Assembly: GCA_006176705.1 (NCBI GenBank)
Contig: QRFJ01000295.1
Location: forward strand, 845,001 to 909,000
DNA from: Cocos nucifera
Lineage: Eukaryota > Streptophyta > Magnoliopsida > Arecales > Arecaceae
DNA length: 64,000 nt
Reading direction: 5' to 3'
This document shows, one piece after another, positions 35,001 to 47,900 of this stretch. Under the pieces are notes generated by a model that ran no database searches, was not told the origin of the DNA, and worked only from the letters and a program-made list of their open reading frames with translations. Both the position numbers and the translations under genes were made by a program. Within the stretch, counting starts at the first letter, position 1, and the number at the start of each line of letters is the position of its first letter.

Positions 35001-38000
35001 CAACCATCATTTAGTAGTTTATGGGCTGGTATATTGACAAGTGTTGCTGATATTTTAGTACTCATACTGGCAACACTTTCCCAGATAGATGGTGAATGTG
35101 TTGAAGTAATTATATGGTTTCAGTTGTAGCTCATGTAGAAACATTGCAATCCAACCGAAGCTAAACGAAACATACCTGATCCTGGCCCTATAATTAGAGC
35201 GTTTGGAGGTTGCAAACATATGTTACTTCTTAGTTTTATGCAACATACTTATCTGCATATAACCGATATAACTTCAGGCACGATTGGTTTCAGTGCTTTG
35301 TGGTGAATTATCGCTGATCCAGTGCACTATGTTTGTGATATGAGAGCCTCTTGTTTATTTTTTTTTAACAAAGGACTTAAATTGAAGCTATTTTGGGATT
35401 TCATTCTTGTTATCTGGGGTGCCAAATGGTTGTTACGGTCAGACTTCTTCAACAACATAACTCATGTTTCTTACATGTACCAACTTCTTTGCTCATTCTC
35501 TGCAGTTGTCTCATAGCAAGAAACCTACTTTGTGGCATGAAAACATGCTTGGAGGTATCAAATTATATGTTCAATGATGGAGCTGCGATACCAAGCCGGC
35601 CTGTGTTGACAGATTCATTTTTGGAAGACAGCGGAAAGGCTGATCAGGATTATATGGTGTGTCCAGAATAAGCATTTTTTTTTTCCATCTGGTAGTTTCA
35701 GGATTACAATTATCCAGTAACCTTTTTCTGGTGTAAATAGAAAACATTTTACTTTATCTGCTATTTCAGACCAAGATTTGAAAAACCAATTGCACCGTGA
35801 TAGCTCATACTGCCAATTGTAGTACTGTACCATGACAGATACCATCTCATAATATGGCATTCACCAGTATATACTTATATGTTGTGCTGTCCAGTATTGA
35901 CAAACCATGAATAGATATGGTGATGGTGATGTACCATTGTACATACCATAAAGGTATCTGATCGGTATGCTTCCATACCATGGTACTTCAAACCTTGTTT
36001 TGGAGTATAGACTTCTTGAGAGTGAGTTAATTTATAGTAAATGAAATTATGAAATTTTACATAGTAGTGGTGATTTATTTTTCTTTTTCACTCAAGAAAC
36101 TGAATCATGTAACCATGTGCAACTCTGTCAAGTTTGTCAAAGGTTAAAATTCCCCCACTAGAAAACTTCTCGGAGGTCATCTAAGTTCATTGTACTTTAG
36201 AAATGATATACTGCATAACAAACATAAAGGATACATCAACAGAACAGATGTAAGAGTAAGAAAACTATGCTTATTGCTGGAAACCGGGGTTGTCAAAATA
36301 TATTTTCTTATATTCATTTAAATATAAAAGAGAGCACAATATGAAGGTTCTTTCCATGCATCAGCTTATAAGAAAAATAGAATCTTAATAAATATTGCCA
36401 TATCCTCATTTAGTTTGTCTCATTATGTCTCTTAGATGCCACTTCTGTGAGAAGGCTGGACTAGATATATGGTTTGTTTTTCTTTTGCTTGATCATTGCA
36501 ATGCGAAGCCCAGAAAATGATTCAAAATTCATATAATGGCTGTCCGGAAACATGAGAACATGATGTTAGGAAGTGATTGTATCAGTTCTTGCATATTCTT
36601 CTAAGATGCATTGACTAAATACGAACCAATGGGTTAGGCAAAGTCTGGCCAGCCAGCACAGTATTTTGTGATGGCTTATTTTGTTTCTTCTCATTGGATC
36701 AAAGTTCAAGTTGTAGCTTTTTAAGAACTATTGCTACCATAGTCTGCATATGGAGTTGTATTGGTGTTGGACATTTATGAATTAACTTTACAATAAAAAA
36801 AATATTTGTGACAATATTTCCTAGTTGTATGAAAGATCTTGCTCTTCTGGTCTTGAACTACCTAATGCTTCGTACTTTTTTTTTTCTCTTAAGATTTACT
36901 ATATCTACCAACCAACAATGACTCACCTAATTTTCCGCAGTCCTACGATCTACCCTTCATCCTATTAATAGTGTTTGGAATTATTTCTTGTATCTCTCTT
37001 TTCTACCCCACATTTGATGATATTTTGTGATGCAAAATGTTTTTTTTTTGTTTATATACCATGAAACCTTGATATATGTATACATTTTTACAATTAACAT
37101 CTCTCAGCTGGAAAGGAATTTCTGAAACATTACTTGATCTTATATTGTAGGACCAAGATGTACCCACAAGAACACGAATATGGCGTAAAAGAGGCAGAGC
37201 AAGGAAGTTAAAATATACCTGGAAAAGTGCTGGCCATCCATCTATTCGCAAAAGAATAGGAGATGGGCAACTGGCTTGTAAGCAATATACACCCTGCGGT
37301 TGCCAGCAGATGTGTGGGAAGCAGTGCCCTTGTATGGATAATGGAACTTGCTGTGAAAAGTATTGTGGGTATGCAGTGCACCTATTCATGATACGTATTA
37401 TAGGCAGTAATTTTGTGTGCTCAAACTAAATGTCTTTCTTTCAACCATTGGGAGTTACTTTCTTAAACTAGTTTGGAAAGGGGATGAACTCCTTTTATCT
37501 CTAGTAAAACCAGGCGTGGGATTTCTATCCTTAATGATCTGGTCAAACCAAGGGTAATGGCTATCATAACTCTACTACTTAGTGGAGGCAGTCATGATGC
37601 TAGGTTTTAGAACCCTATCTAGTTTTTGTTAAAATATTCCTCAATCATAATTTTAGATATATACTATATTCAACAATACTACGTACTTGATGATAGTATT
37701 ATTTACACAGTTATAGTATAATATTTTTAATAACATTATATTATATTATAATGCATCACTATAATATATAATATATAGTATCTTTTAGTGTAATGCTATA
37801 TAATATGTTATATTGTTGATTATATTGATAATATGATATACAATTTTATAGTAATATAAAAGCATGATATACATATAGAGCCAAGCTAGAATCAGATCAA
37901 CCAGATTTGAACTCAGATCTGTATCAGATCAAAACTCTATGATAGCAGTCCTATATCAATGATCCAAGCCGTTGAATATGATCTACTACCTCAAAACTAC

Positions 38001-40946
38001 TTGCGCACAAAAATTCATATGATTTGGAGACTCCTAGCCTATGCATCAAATAGTCAAAAATTGTACAATCTAAATAAAATTGAATTAGATATATTTTTTG
38101 ATCACTTGATGCATAGGTTAGGGGTTTTTAAATCATATGATTTTTTGTGCACAAGCAGTTTTGAGGTAGTAGATTATATCCAATGGTTTGGATCATCGAT
38201 GTATGACCTCCATTGTCTAATTTTGATCTATCTGGATCTGAGCCCAAATCCGATCGATCTTACCCAAGTCTGCCTCTATACATATATATAGTATTCAAAT
38301 AACTTAAAATTATTATTTATTATCAAAGATCTAGTTTAAAAAAAAATAGAAAAGCAAATTTGTCCACTTCACCAGAGAATTGTTTTCCTCTCTTTTTTAT
38401 CCTTGGATAACATTTAAACAGCACATCAAAACTATACGTATTACTTGGAATAATAACATTTATCCAATACAATGATTTGCTAATATCCAATTAAACCTGG
38501 AATCAGCTGTATGTCCCTGGGATTACCATTGCTTATCTGCAAGGAAACGATACCCTTTTCAAAACAAGGCTTATTATCTTTATTCTTCAACAATGATAAG
38601 GTGTGATCTTTCTGGACAAAGAAATTACTTGAAAAAAGTGTTTATTTCTACATTTTTGGCAATGTCAAGAATGACAAACAGGTCAGTGATGCAAGAGCAT
38701 ATCCTGTTGTCTTCACATGAAAATTTTATGGAGCATTAAAAGATGTAACTTTTATCTTCCAATTTATTCAAGGCTTCATCTTATAATTTTCTAGGTGTTC
38801 TAAGAGCTGCAAGAACCGCTTTAGAGGGTGCCACTGTGCCAAGAGTCAGTGCAGAAGTCGGCAGTGTCCGTGCTTTGCGGCAGGGCGTGAATGTGATCCA
38901 GATGTATGCAGGAATTGCTGGGTTAGGTATTTGATGATGACTATCTAGAATCATCATATTAAATGCTTCTTTTTTCATTATGTATACAAAATAACTAAGC
39001 AATTTCTTATACCTTAAATCTGTCTCATTTTAATTCAGAAACATCTTATGTGCCCTGATGAGACTCAAATTTCTATAAGTATGATGTCAGACATTGACCA
39101 CAAAAGAAAAGTACAATGTCAGATGAACTAGCAGCGTGAATTAATTTGCACTGACATGATGTTTTATTTTTCCCTTAGGATAATCATATGGTGTTGCTTA
39201 ATTTGTTGTTGGTTTTGGAAGATACTGAAAAATAACTCAAGTTATTGACCAATTAGGGCTGTCAAATGAGCAACCACTTCTTGAGACGAGACACCTTGTG
39301 TCCAGTTCAAGGTCAGTTCACACAATTAGCAAACGAGATGTGCTACAGAAAAGTTTTACTAATGTAATTAAGCTCCAAATATAAATATATAAGTATTTTA
39401 ATATATATTATTTTAATTATTAATTTGTATAAGGTTTTATATTTATTTATCTATTATAAATTAACACAATTTATAAAATATATTTGAACATATAGTCAGA
39501 ACAATGAACTCAAACTATATAAAAGGAAGCTTTGAAAAGCCTAAATCTTTCACTGAATTCCTTAATCAAGTTTTTTTATGAATAGGTCAAGTTCGGCTGA
39601 AAATCAAATAAGCTAGCTTGAGCCTGACTCATAATACAAGCCATGCTTGAACTAGGCTTGGCTCACTTGACCTCAGCTTATTTACATCTTTATTGGTCAT
39701 ATGTTTTTTTTATGCTGAATGCTGCAGTGATTTTGGATGTATGGTTTATGGAATTAACAATATATGGATTGAAAGTTTAAGCTAGCGGCCCTCTCCTGGG
39801 AAGGCCAAAGTGTTGGCTGAAAGATTACATGCGAAAATTTGCTCTAAAACTCAGATAACTCCATATCAAATGTAAAATCTATGACATTTATAATGAAGCT
39901 TGAAAAGATAAATTTTCCTCTATGAAGTTGCGGAGATGGCTCACTTGGTGAACCACCAGCCCGGGGCGATGGATATCAGTGTGGCAACATGAAACTCCTC
40001 CTAAAGCAACAGCAGAGAGTGAGTCCACTGGTTAAAATGTTAACATGTGACTCTTAGTAGCAGTGTAATTATTAGTGATATGATGTGTTCTTATCACTCT
40101 TCTTTCATATATCCAGATATTGTTGGGAAGGTCTGATGTTGCTGGATGGGGAGCCTTTATAAAGGTAAGCAAGCGAAAATGTTCTATTTGCTCCATGCAG
40201 TGTATCTGACATCATATTTAATACTTATTCTTGACATGATATTAGAACCCTGTGAACAAAAATGATTACCTTGGAGAATACACTGGCGAATTGATATCCC
40301 ATAAAGAGGCAGATAAGCGTGGGAAGATCTATGATCGTGCCAATTCATCCTTCCTTTTTGACTTGAATGATCAGGTAATATCTTTGTGTTTTTGTTTCCA
40401 CCATCCTGCCCGTCAACCTTCTGCTACCTTGCTAATTGTTTTCTCAAATTTTTCTCAAAGACATGAGTACATGACTTTGCAAGAAGCATGTCTGATTTCT
40501 GGCTCTGGTCCATTGGGAAGTGTCCATAACTCCATACTTCTGGTTTTTTAACACATACTGCTTCAATACCTTGGTTGTATGCAGTATGTACTGGATGCAT
40601 ATCGCAAGGGCGACAAGTTGAAATTTGCAAATCATTCATCAAACCCGAACTGTTATGCTAAGGCATGTTTGCTTCGATGATCATTTGAATTTTTTTTCCC
40701 TTTTTTGAGAGAAGAATATGCTTCGTCATGGTAACATGGCAACAATAACCTCAATTTCAGATAATGCTGGTAGCTGGTGATCATCGTGTCGGAATTTTTG
40801 CCAAAGAACACATTGAAGCCGGTGAAGAGCTCTTTTATGATTATCGTTATGGACCTGATCAAGCACCAGCATGGGCACGAAAGCTGGAAGGATCAAAAAG
40901 AGATGATTCATTGGTTTCTCATAGTCGGGCACATAAAGTTGCTTGA
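29044..40946 (+). CDS. EZA1: E(z)-type histone H3K27 methyltransferase, EZA1/SWINGER clade (17 exons)
   Basis: Catalytic subunit of Polycomb Repressive Complex 2; it methylates H3 lysine 27 in the nucleus to silence developmental genes. Exons: 29044-29091, 29196-29297, 29378-29715, 30281-30442, 31650-31734, 31953-32105, 32180-32227, 32314-32385, 34031-34743, 35506-35656, 37151-37368, 38795-38926, 39928-40018, 40117-40164, 40246-40374, 40585-40662, 40761-40946. They sum to 2754 nt (917 aa) and all phases agree. Motifs: KIPPYTAWIFLDK and DQSVVGRRRIYYD (about residues 150-180), SFDNLFCRRCL then FDCRLHGCSQN (about 290-310), SANT (about 555-600, EKDLYLKGIEIFGRN), the cysteine-rich CXC (about 670-750, CCEKYCGCSKSCKNRFRGC), and SET (about 770-890) with YLGEYTGELIS, catalytic FANHSSNPNCYAK and ELFYDYRYGPDQAP. 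Arabidopsis SWN and CLF are 856 and 902 aa. CKQYTPCGCQQMCGK favours the SWN clade. All introns are GT-AG except the last (GC-AG). The ATG lies in a good GCCATGG context. No breaks seen. Confidence 0.95.
37867..38287. repeat. Foldback element in EZA1 intron 11 (arms about 190 bp)
   Basis: The left arm (37867-38060) and right arm (38095-38287) are imperfect inverted copies around a 34-bp loop. Examples: CTACTACCTCAAAACTACTT near 37984 against TTGAGGTAGTAGATTAT near 38161, and GCCTATGCATCAA near 38038 against TTGATGCATAGGTTA near 38107. Ends are TATACATATAGAG on the left and CTCTATACATATA on the right. Probably a foldback/MITE-type insertion. Confidence 0.8.
40663..40760 (+). other. GC-AG intron (last intron of EZA1)
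   Basis: The exon ends GCTAAG and the intron begins GCATGT and ends TTTCAG. Splicing here joins NCYAK to IMLVAGDHRVG, the order conserved in E(z) proteins, so the GC donor is well supported. The rest of the donor matches the consensus strongly, as is usual for GC introns. Confidence 0.85.
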
Positions 40947-41024
40947 TGGTTCTGGTTTGAGAATATCTAAAATATTGTACATAATAGGTGATATACATTA
41001 TAAAGAGCGTCATTTTATCAGCAC

Positions 41025-41030
41025 AATAAA
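41025..41030 (+). terminator. Possible polyadenylation signal of EZA1
   Basis: AATAAA in GCACAATAAAGTCATAAAAT, 79 bases after the stop codon. Position and sequence suit a plant near-upstream element; the cleavage site cannot be read from sequence. Confidence 0.45.
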
Positions 41031-41046
41031 GTCATAAAATATTTTT

Positions 41047-42665
41047 GTTTGTACCAACAGAAACCTCTGTATTAAAACTTCTTTATAGCATTCTTGAGAT
41101 TAAAATTAATTTCGAATATGTATTGCTGAAAGCTTTGGGTGTTTATTCCCTGGAACCTGTTGTGGTTATCACGGTTCTGTCAATGCCACATCAAAGACCT
41201 TTTAAACCAATGCATCCATCAGAAGATCACAATTGGAAGGTCACCATTCGATGGTGTCTTGCGACCATACATGAAGAGTATATGCATCAGCCATTAGATG
41301 TAACCGACTGGGCAAATTGCTAATAATTTTTATTCATCCCTTTTCATCTATAATAAATTAGTTATAAAGACAGATTTTAGAGTACTGCGTAACTATCATG
41401 TTAGGTTATTGGATCCATTAATCCGAGGAATGAACTTGTGTAGCAGTTGGGGGCAAACAGCGTGGAAAGTGTTCACCGCCAAGCTGAAGCTTAACAACTT
41501 TTAAAGAAAATTATAATTAGATTACGGTGCCGAATCTCTCAAGTGCCAACCTTGTGGAAGTTAGCAATATTTTTATCTAATGGCAATGAAATTTCTGAGT
41601 CATTGTGAACCTCATCTCAGACAGCCATGAATGCCGAGGAGCAACTAGGTTAGATGCTGCTTACTATTTTTTTCTCTGGCACAAACTCTTGAATATATAT
41701 AATGGAACATTAAGCTAAAAAGTAAAAGCAAGGTTAAGCATGCTACATTAGCAATTACATATAAGTGGTTCAATGTCCACCATAAAACAAACAAAATTGG
41801 TATTACAACCATCATTGGCAAGAAAAACAGATTTTTTTTGACTTGAACTTGTACATGAATTACAGCCAACAGCTGCAGGATATACAAAATAGTGGTCTCA
41901 ACTCCAAAAATTGTTGCTCCTCATTTCATAGTTTCACCATCACATGCCAACCATTCCAAACAGTACACAAGCAAGTGATGCAAGCAATGTTGTATAAAGT
42001 GGATGGTAGACTACCATTACTAACTTCTACAACCGGGTTTTTGTCTAGATAATAGATAGAAATATAGCTGCAGTTCTGATTGCCTGTTGGGGGTCCTTTC
42101 CCAGGTATTCAGCCATATATTGGATGGATGATCACCTATTTGAAGTCCAGATAAGATAGTTATGTCCAGAAATAGTCATTTGCTTCACAACTTGCTCTAA
42201 GATACTCGAAAAAAATTTCTCTAAGAACATCTTTCTTTTCAAAAATTTGCCTACCTGAAAGTGTTGTTTAGGGGCCGGGTGATCTCCTACAGTACCCTCC
42301 ACCACTTCCTTTCACCACCACAGTTGAACAAATAAGTGCTGCAATTGCATCACGAGCAAAAGACCCCAAATTTCCTTCTGGATTGGTTGTTATGAGTCCC
42401 AAGAAATGGAAACAGCTAACCATACAAAAGCATATTTGGTTAGGGGGAGTAGGCTCAGAGAATGGAAACGAGTAACTTCTACTCTAGTTTCACAATGGAG
42501 AATAGGAACGTCCCAATCCTCCAAAATTCAATCTCAACTTTGTCCTATTATTTAAATACCAGTCTAATTCTAATCACAAATCAAACGTATCGGGAATATA
42601 ACCATTCGATTCTCATTTCAATTCATTCTGATTTTGATTTCCATTATAAACCGAATGCATCCTAA
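41047..42665. other. Intergenic stretch after EZA1
   Basis: About 1.6 kb, AT-rich. Open frames at 41045-41323 and 41645-41887 have no domain and sit in non-coding-like composition. I see no gene or RNA here. Confidence 0.45.
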
Positions 42666-43055
42666 GGATCTGTTTGGATGTTTGGGCCTAAAATCGTATA
42701 GAATTCATGGGTTGGGCTAAAATAATCAGCTAAAAAACTAGATTAGACTAATAACTATATAAATCTAAAGAACCTTGTGAGTGGGCCGGTTCGAATCTCA
42801 TAGGAAGGAAAAAAAAAAAAAGGATATATTGAGGTCTATTTTTCTCTTTATGGGATTCGGCCTGATCCACTCAAATAGTTTTGGAGGTTCTCGGCCTAGG
42901 TCAATCATTCAGCATGAAATACTTTGTGTATCACGGACGATTCATGCATAGAGCCTATGCGTGGGTCTGCACCACCCATAAAGAATTTCTTCTCATTCAA
43001 CTGGTTGTCTTGGCCCAAATCTCATGAGATTTGAGCCCTGACATCCAAACAGACC
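42666..43055. mobile_element. MITE, Harbinger/Tourist-like, 390 bp
   Basis: The left end starts GGATCTGTTTGGATGTTTGG. The right end, read on the minus strand, starts GGTCTGTTTGGATGTCAGGG. These terminal inverted repeats resemble the GGGTCTGTTTGG ends of plant PIF/Harbinger MITEs. The flanking trinucleotides are TAA and TAT, a near match to the TWA site of that group. It codes for nothing. hAT cannot be fully excluded. Confidence 0.7.
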
Positions 43056-44979
43056 TATCGTTCTTGACTTCTAAAGCAGCCCAGGATGCCCGAGTCACGA
43101 AATCTTTTCTGGAAGATGATGACACATCAAGTGGGGTGGATGAACCTGGTCTCCTTCCCGATGGTGATTTACGCCGTGGAGGACGTAGAAGAAATAAATA
43201 AGTCAATCCAACACTGGATTCGCTCGAAAGCTACACCCCGGACCCTTGTGAAAAATGTGAAAAGGGAGAAGAGACGGTACAAAACAAACAGTGTAGCAGG
43301 TCTCTGTGGTCCCAAGTAGTGGGAAATGTTTGTCAAGTAGGAATGTACTCGGATTACCATAAACGCATTCAACCCTTGCAGCGAACCATATTCTTGGTTC
43401 GCTTTTCAAAGTTTATCTGGAGCAGTTGGGTCGAACGGAGCAACCTTGAGGGGAAAAGAGTGGATTAAATTATTCTACTATCTCATAATATTTAAGTTAT
43501 TCTGAGTTAAGTAGGGTAAATAAATAGGTTTAAGTATTCATGATGGACCAATTTTTCTGAATTTCCAGTTTTAGCGTTCCGAAAAAGTGATTTATTCTAT
43601 CCGCTAATATGACTCTTTGATTGAAAAAGATGAAATGAGTGCTTATTCTGCTTGCAAACACAATCTTGGTCACCGGACTGTAGGAGGATTGAGTCAATGC
43701 TTTACATTTTCTTCCTCCATAACCCTAATGTCAAATTCCTCTACTACAAGAAAAGTATGAAATGGATGAACGATGGATTGCTTATGAGTTTGGTTTAGTC
43801 CTCCTCCAAGCTATTAGTTGTTCATCAAATGTCTTAATCAAAACCAAAACTAGTAGGGATTTACTAATACTTTTTTAAATTTGTTCATTACACCCATCCT
43901 CGTCATGATACTCTTTTATACTGAGATATCATGGAGGATGGATCAGTGCGATCATCAATTTGAACTTTGAACTACCCAATTAGCAAGGGTTGTTGTCTTG
44001 GCCCTTTCAGTTTCGTGGTAGGCTAAGAACTTAAATTCAAAATAAACATGAGAAAATAAGCTTTCTACATAATTATTGCATATATAATACACCTCTCTAT
44101 TTTTCTGAGGGTAGATATATGTTGTATGATCTTGCAATAGCAAACCTCAGACTTAGCTTTAAAATATGAGATCTGAAGGGGCCTTGACCCAAGTTCGAGT
44201 CATGATGGATGCCGAAATTGTGATTAAATATTAGGATTTAAATGATTCATCTCTAGTGGCCTCGTTTAAAAGGGGTAACTAGTCCACTAGCCCGTGGTGG
44301 GGCTAAAATGATGTACTCACCTTTTAAATTCATCCATATGATGGGGAGGAGGGCCCCTCATCCTCATACTAAACTGACTCCCGAATGGAACATTCTCCGA
44401 CGGGATTTGCGGTCTTATAGTCACACCCAGAAGGGTAGCTACGCCGGGAGGGAATCTCTTTTTTTTTGTAACAAAAAAAAAAAAGGGGGGGGGGGGGGGG
44501 GGGGGGTCTTTGAGAATCAAAGTAATAAGGGGCAGGTTGCTGTCCAAGTCTGAAAGCAGTTTGCTACTAAAAACAGAACTTAGAAGCAGAGGCCATTCCC
44601 CAGTTCTTGAGCTGGCATTCAAGCAAAGCAAACTGAGAGATACATTGCTCAGCGTAAGATGGATTTGATTCTCAACATCATGTCTTTCTGATGACTACTC
44701 TAAAACATGGAGGTTCTCATGTAGCATCAGTGCACTAAGTTGATAATGTGGTGGGAATCATGCCACTGAAACTAAAAAAGGTTTCTCACCCCCTTTCTTT
44801 TCATAATTAAAGAGATGAAGGACGGAATGCCTTTTCATCTGTTCAACTAAAATGGTTTCTCGCTCCCTTTCTTTTCATAATTGAAGCGGTAAAGAGAAAT
44901 TACAACGATTATAACAACAGTATTTGAGAACATGATCTTCCCTTTCATAGTGTTAATTATACATCAGAAAACAACACCC
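43056..44979. other. Intergenic stretch between the MITE and the SMP-30-like gene
   Basis: No supported gene. A minus-strand open piece at 43206-43060 (RRKSPSGRRPGSSTPLDVSS) has coding-like composition but no known domain and no visible partner exons. A homopolymer tract lies at 44469-44507. The last few hundred bases are probably the 3' untranslated region of the minus-strand gene. Confidence 0.45.
44469..44507. repeat. Poly-A followed by poly-G tract
   Basis: Twelve or so A followed by more than 20 G in an uninterrupted run, preceded by a run of nine or more T at about 44458. Long G runs are rare in plant DNA and prone to sequencing length errors, so the exact count is doubtful. Confidence 0.85.
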
Positions 44980-47900
44980 TCATTTAGCGCTCATGAAAAC
45001 TGCCTCTGCAATGACATGTGTCCTCTTTGCAAGCCCCCCTCCAATCAGATGGTTGATATATACCTTTCCATCCTTCACTGTTGCTGATGAGGCAATCCGA
45101 TGCACGGGACCGGCATACTTCTCAATCACATTGGCTGTTTTCCAATCATCAGAGCTCTCAACCAGTTTAGTGGACAGTGAGCCAGCTATGACCAGTTTAG
45201 TTGGTGAGAGCAAATCCATACCATCACCCATGAACAGTGAACCTGTAACTTTAACAACACTCACCTCCTCTTTCACTGGATCCATCTTGAAAAGATAGCC
45301 ACCGGCGGTGTGAATAACTAACAGATATCCATTGGGATGGTACACAATCCCATTGAGTCCAACAAAGTTGTAGTACCATTCCTTCCTTTGAACAAATACT
45401 TCACTTCTTATAACCGAAAGCAATTCACCATTCAAGCCCACCTTCCATATCTTATTTGCTTTTGCATCAGTAACATAAGCATTCCCTTCCTCATCCACAG
45501 CAACGTCATCTGCAAATGAATCCTTATCACCTACACCATGTGGTCCAAAAAGAATATGAGATGATGGAACATCAAATGATTCGATGATAGAGAATATGAA
45601 TATTTCGATGCTAGAATAGAAATGCTTCAATTGGCAGAAGCGTTGTATTTTTGCAACCAACACAAGATGCCAAAACTGATCAAAATTATTCAATACCCTT
45701 TAAAATAACCAAGGTCATTGAGTCTTATAGGCCTCCCAGAGCATTAACATCTAATTTAATGGCCACTTCAGTCGCATAGATGGAGATAGAACCATAGATA
45801 CCATCGAGTCACGTAAAATACTATAATTCACCTATTTGTAGCATGTGAAAGGTAATGGACATCCAAGTACAAGATGTCTTATAATACAGTAGGTATGCTG
45901 AAAGCAAAGTTGTCCAGGTCCAACCATGCTTTACCTTCACTAATCTCATATGCTAGAACTTCATACGGTATGATGCCAGCACAAAACTAACAAAGTAATT
46001 TTGAAGACTACAAATCTAAATGTTACAGGGTGGGGGGTGGCCTAGAGCACAGCTGGAAGTCGCCACTGAAGTGTGAGCAGACCTGGAAGTCTGCACAATT
46101 CATGTAAGTGGTCCACTTCTTAATGTCTGAAAAGCATCAATTAATGCAACTCACAAATAAGTCTCCTTCATGAAGTGAATCCAGTAAGGAAAAATAAAAA
46201 AGTTGCATAGTAAGTTCTCATAACTTCAGCATGGCCATGATTAGACTTAAGTCACTATTGTTACCGATACTCGACCATGATTGAATGCAGCTGCATATGA
46301 TTAACCGCTTTTTGATCATGTCAGACCATGTTTGTCTGAAGTTAACAAAGTCAGTACCGCATCCATAAGCTGGTTCTTTTCATGCTAAGTTCCATAAATT
46401 GATGATCGTCTTCGATAAATTTGCTCCACAACTTACTCTGACATGCAACCAAACAGAGACAAACTGAGATTCCAAAATTCCCTAATTTTGCCATTTCACT
46501 TTCAGTAAGGGGCATCAAATTAGAATTTAGGGTGAAAAGGACCCCCACAACACCTGATCCAATCCAACTTATCTAAGCCGGTACCAGAAATACCTGGAAT
46601 AACTCAACTGAACCCAACATATCCAAGCAACCTGCTGCCAACATAACCAAACCAACGCAGCCCACCTACCCAACTTTTACGCCAAAACTTGCATGGGAGG
46701 GATGGTGACCCACTTACCTAATTTTTACTCCATGAATCACATCACAACAAACAATAAACTGGTATATAACCCACGCGATGCATCGGATTTTTTTTAATAT
46801 AAAAAATTAATTAATTATATATATTTTTTTTAAAATAATATATATTTTATTAATATTTAATATTATGTACTTTTATTAATATATTATTAAAATTTATTAA
46901 TTTTTTAAAAATATTTTTAATAAAAATCTATTATTATTATTATTGAAATATGTTATTTTTATTAAAATACTATTAATCTTATCAATAGTATTAGCATTTA
47001 ATTTTATCATTTTTATTAAAATTTTATTATTTTAATAAATATATTAAAATATAATCTTCAAGATCTATCGTCCACGTACACGCTTTTGAAGCCATCTAGC
47101 CTAATAATATAAATTATCAAACCTCGAATATAAAAATATTCTAATCCATTGGAAAAATCGGGCTATCATTACTATCGACGATAATAGCATCTTTGAGCTT
47201 CACTGCTCCAAGCGAAGTAGGGATACGCATCTGATGGGATAATCTTGTGAGATCTCGATTAAGAATCAACTGATAAAGCAATCGGCACAAATATCCCGAA
47301 TTGATGGCTTGTGAGAGAATCTAAAGATTAGAAATCGAGAAACAACTCTTTTTGTAGCCATGGATGTAGTGATTACCACTCATTCTACTACGGCCATCGT
47401 TTTACACTATAGGGCCATGTCTATAATTGCGGCCAAGTCTTTTATCTTCCAACTCGCTATTGAGCATCTCGAATTAGTTTTGAAAAATAGTATTTGCTAA
47501 ACTTCTTTCGGTGCTTTTTTTCATCAGATATTAGACTGCTCGTCCTACTCTAATTCGTTCTTGAAGATTTGGGCTTTGTGCAAGGCTTATTGGATGGATT
47601 AATGCAGCCTCCCAATAGTGAAGAGTTGCTTTTTGGTTTTGTTGGGTTGGGATAAAGTAGAAGGTGAAGGAATTAATACAGTTTTAAAAAGGAGTTGATG
47701 CAGTAGAGAACAATTGCCTTATTAATTATTATGGAGACAAATGTTAAACGAAGGAATTACTCTATAATCCTACGTGCCAATACAGAATTTCATCCTTAAT
47801 ACCCATGGATCATTTTACTTATATTATATAGATAGATAGATACACATTCAAACTACCACCCCATAAAGCTTTCTTTTACCAAAAACATATTGAGACTCTA

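Noticed and set aside
45531..45693. Upstream extension of the SMP-30-like exon 2 open frame (MNNFDQFWHLVLVAKIQ...)
   Set aside because: A good acceptor (TGTAG) lies at 45531-45535 and splicing there restores the conserved SGPGDKDSFADD junction with exon 1, so the extension is intron.
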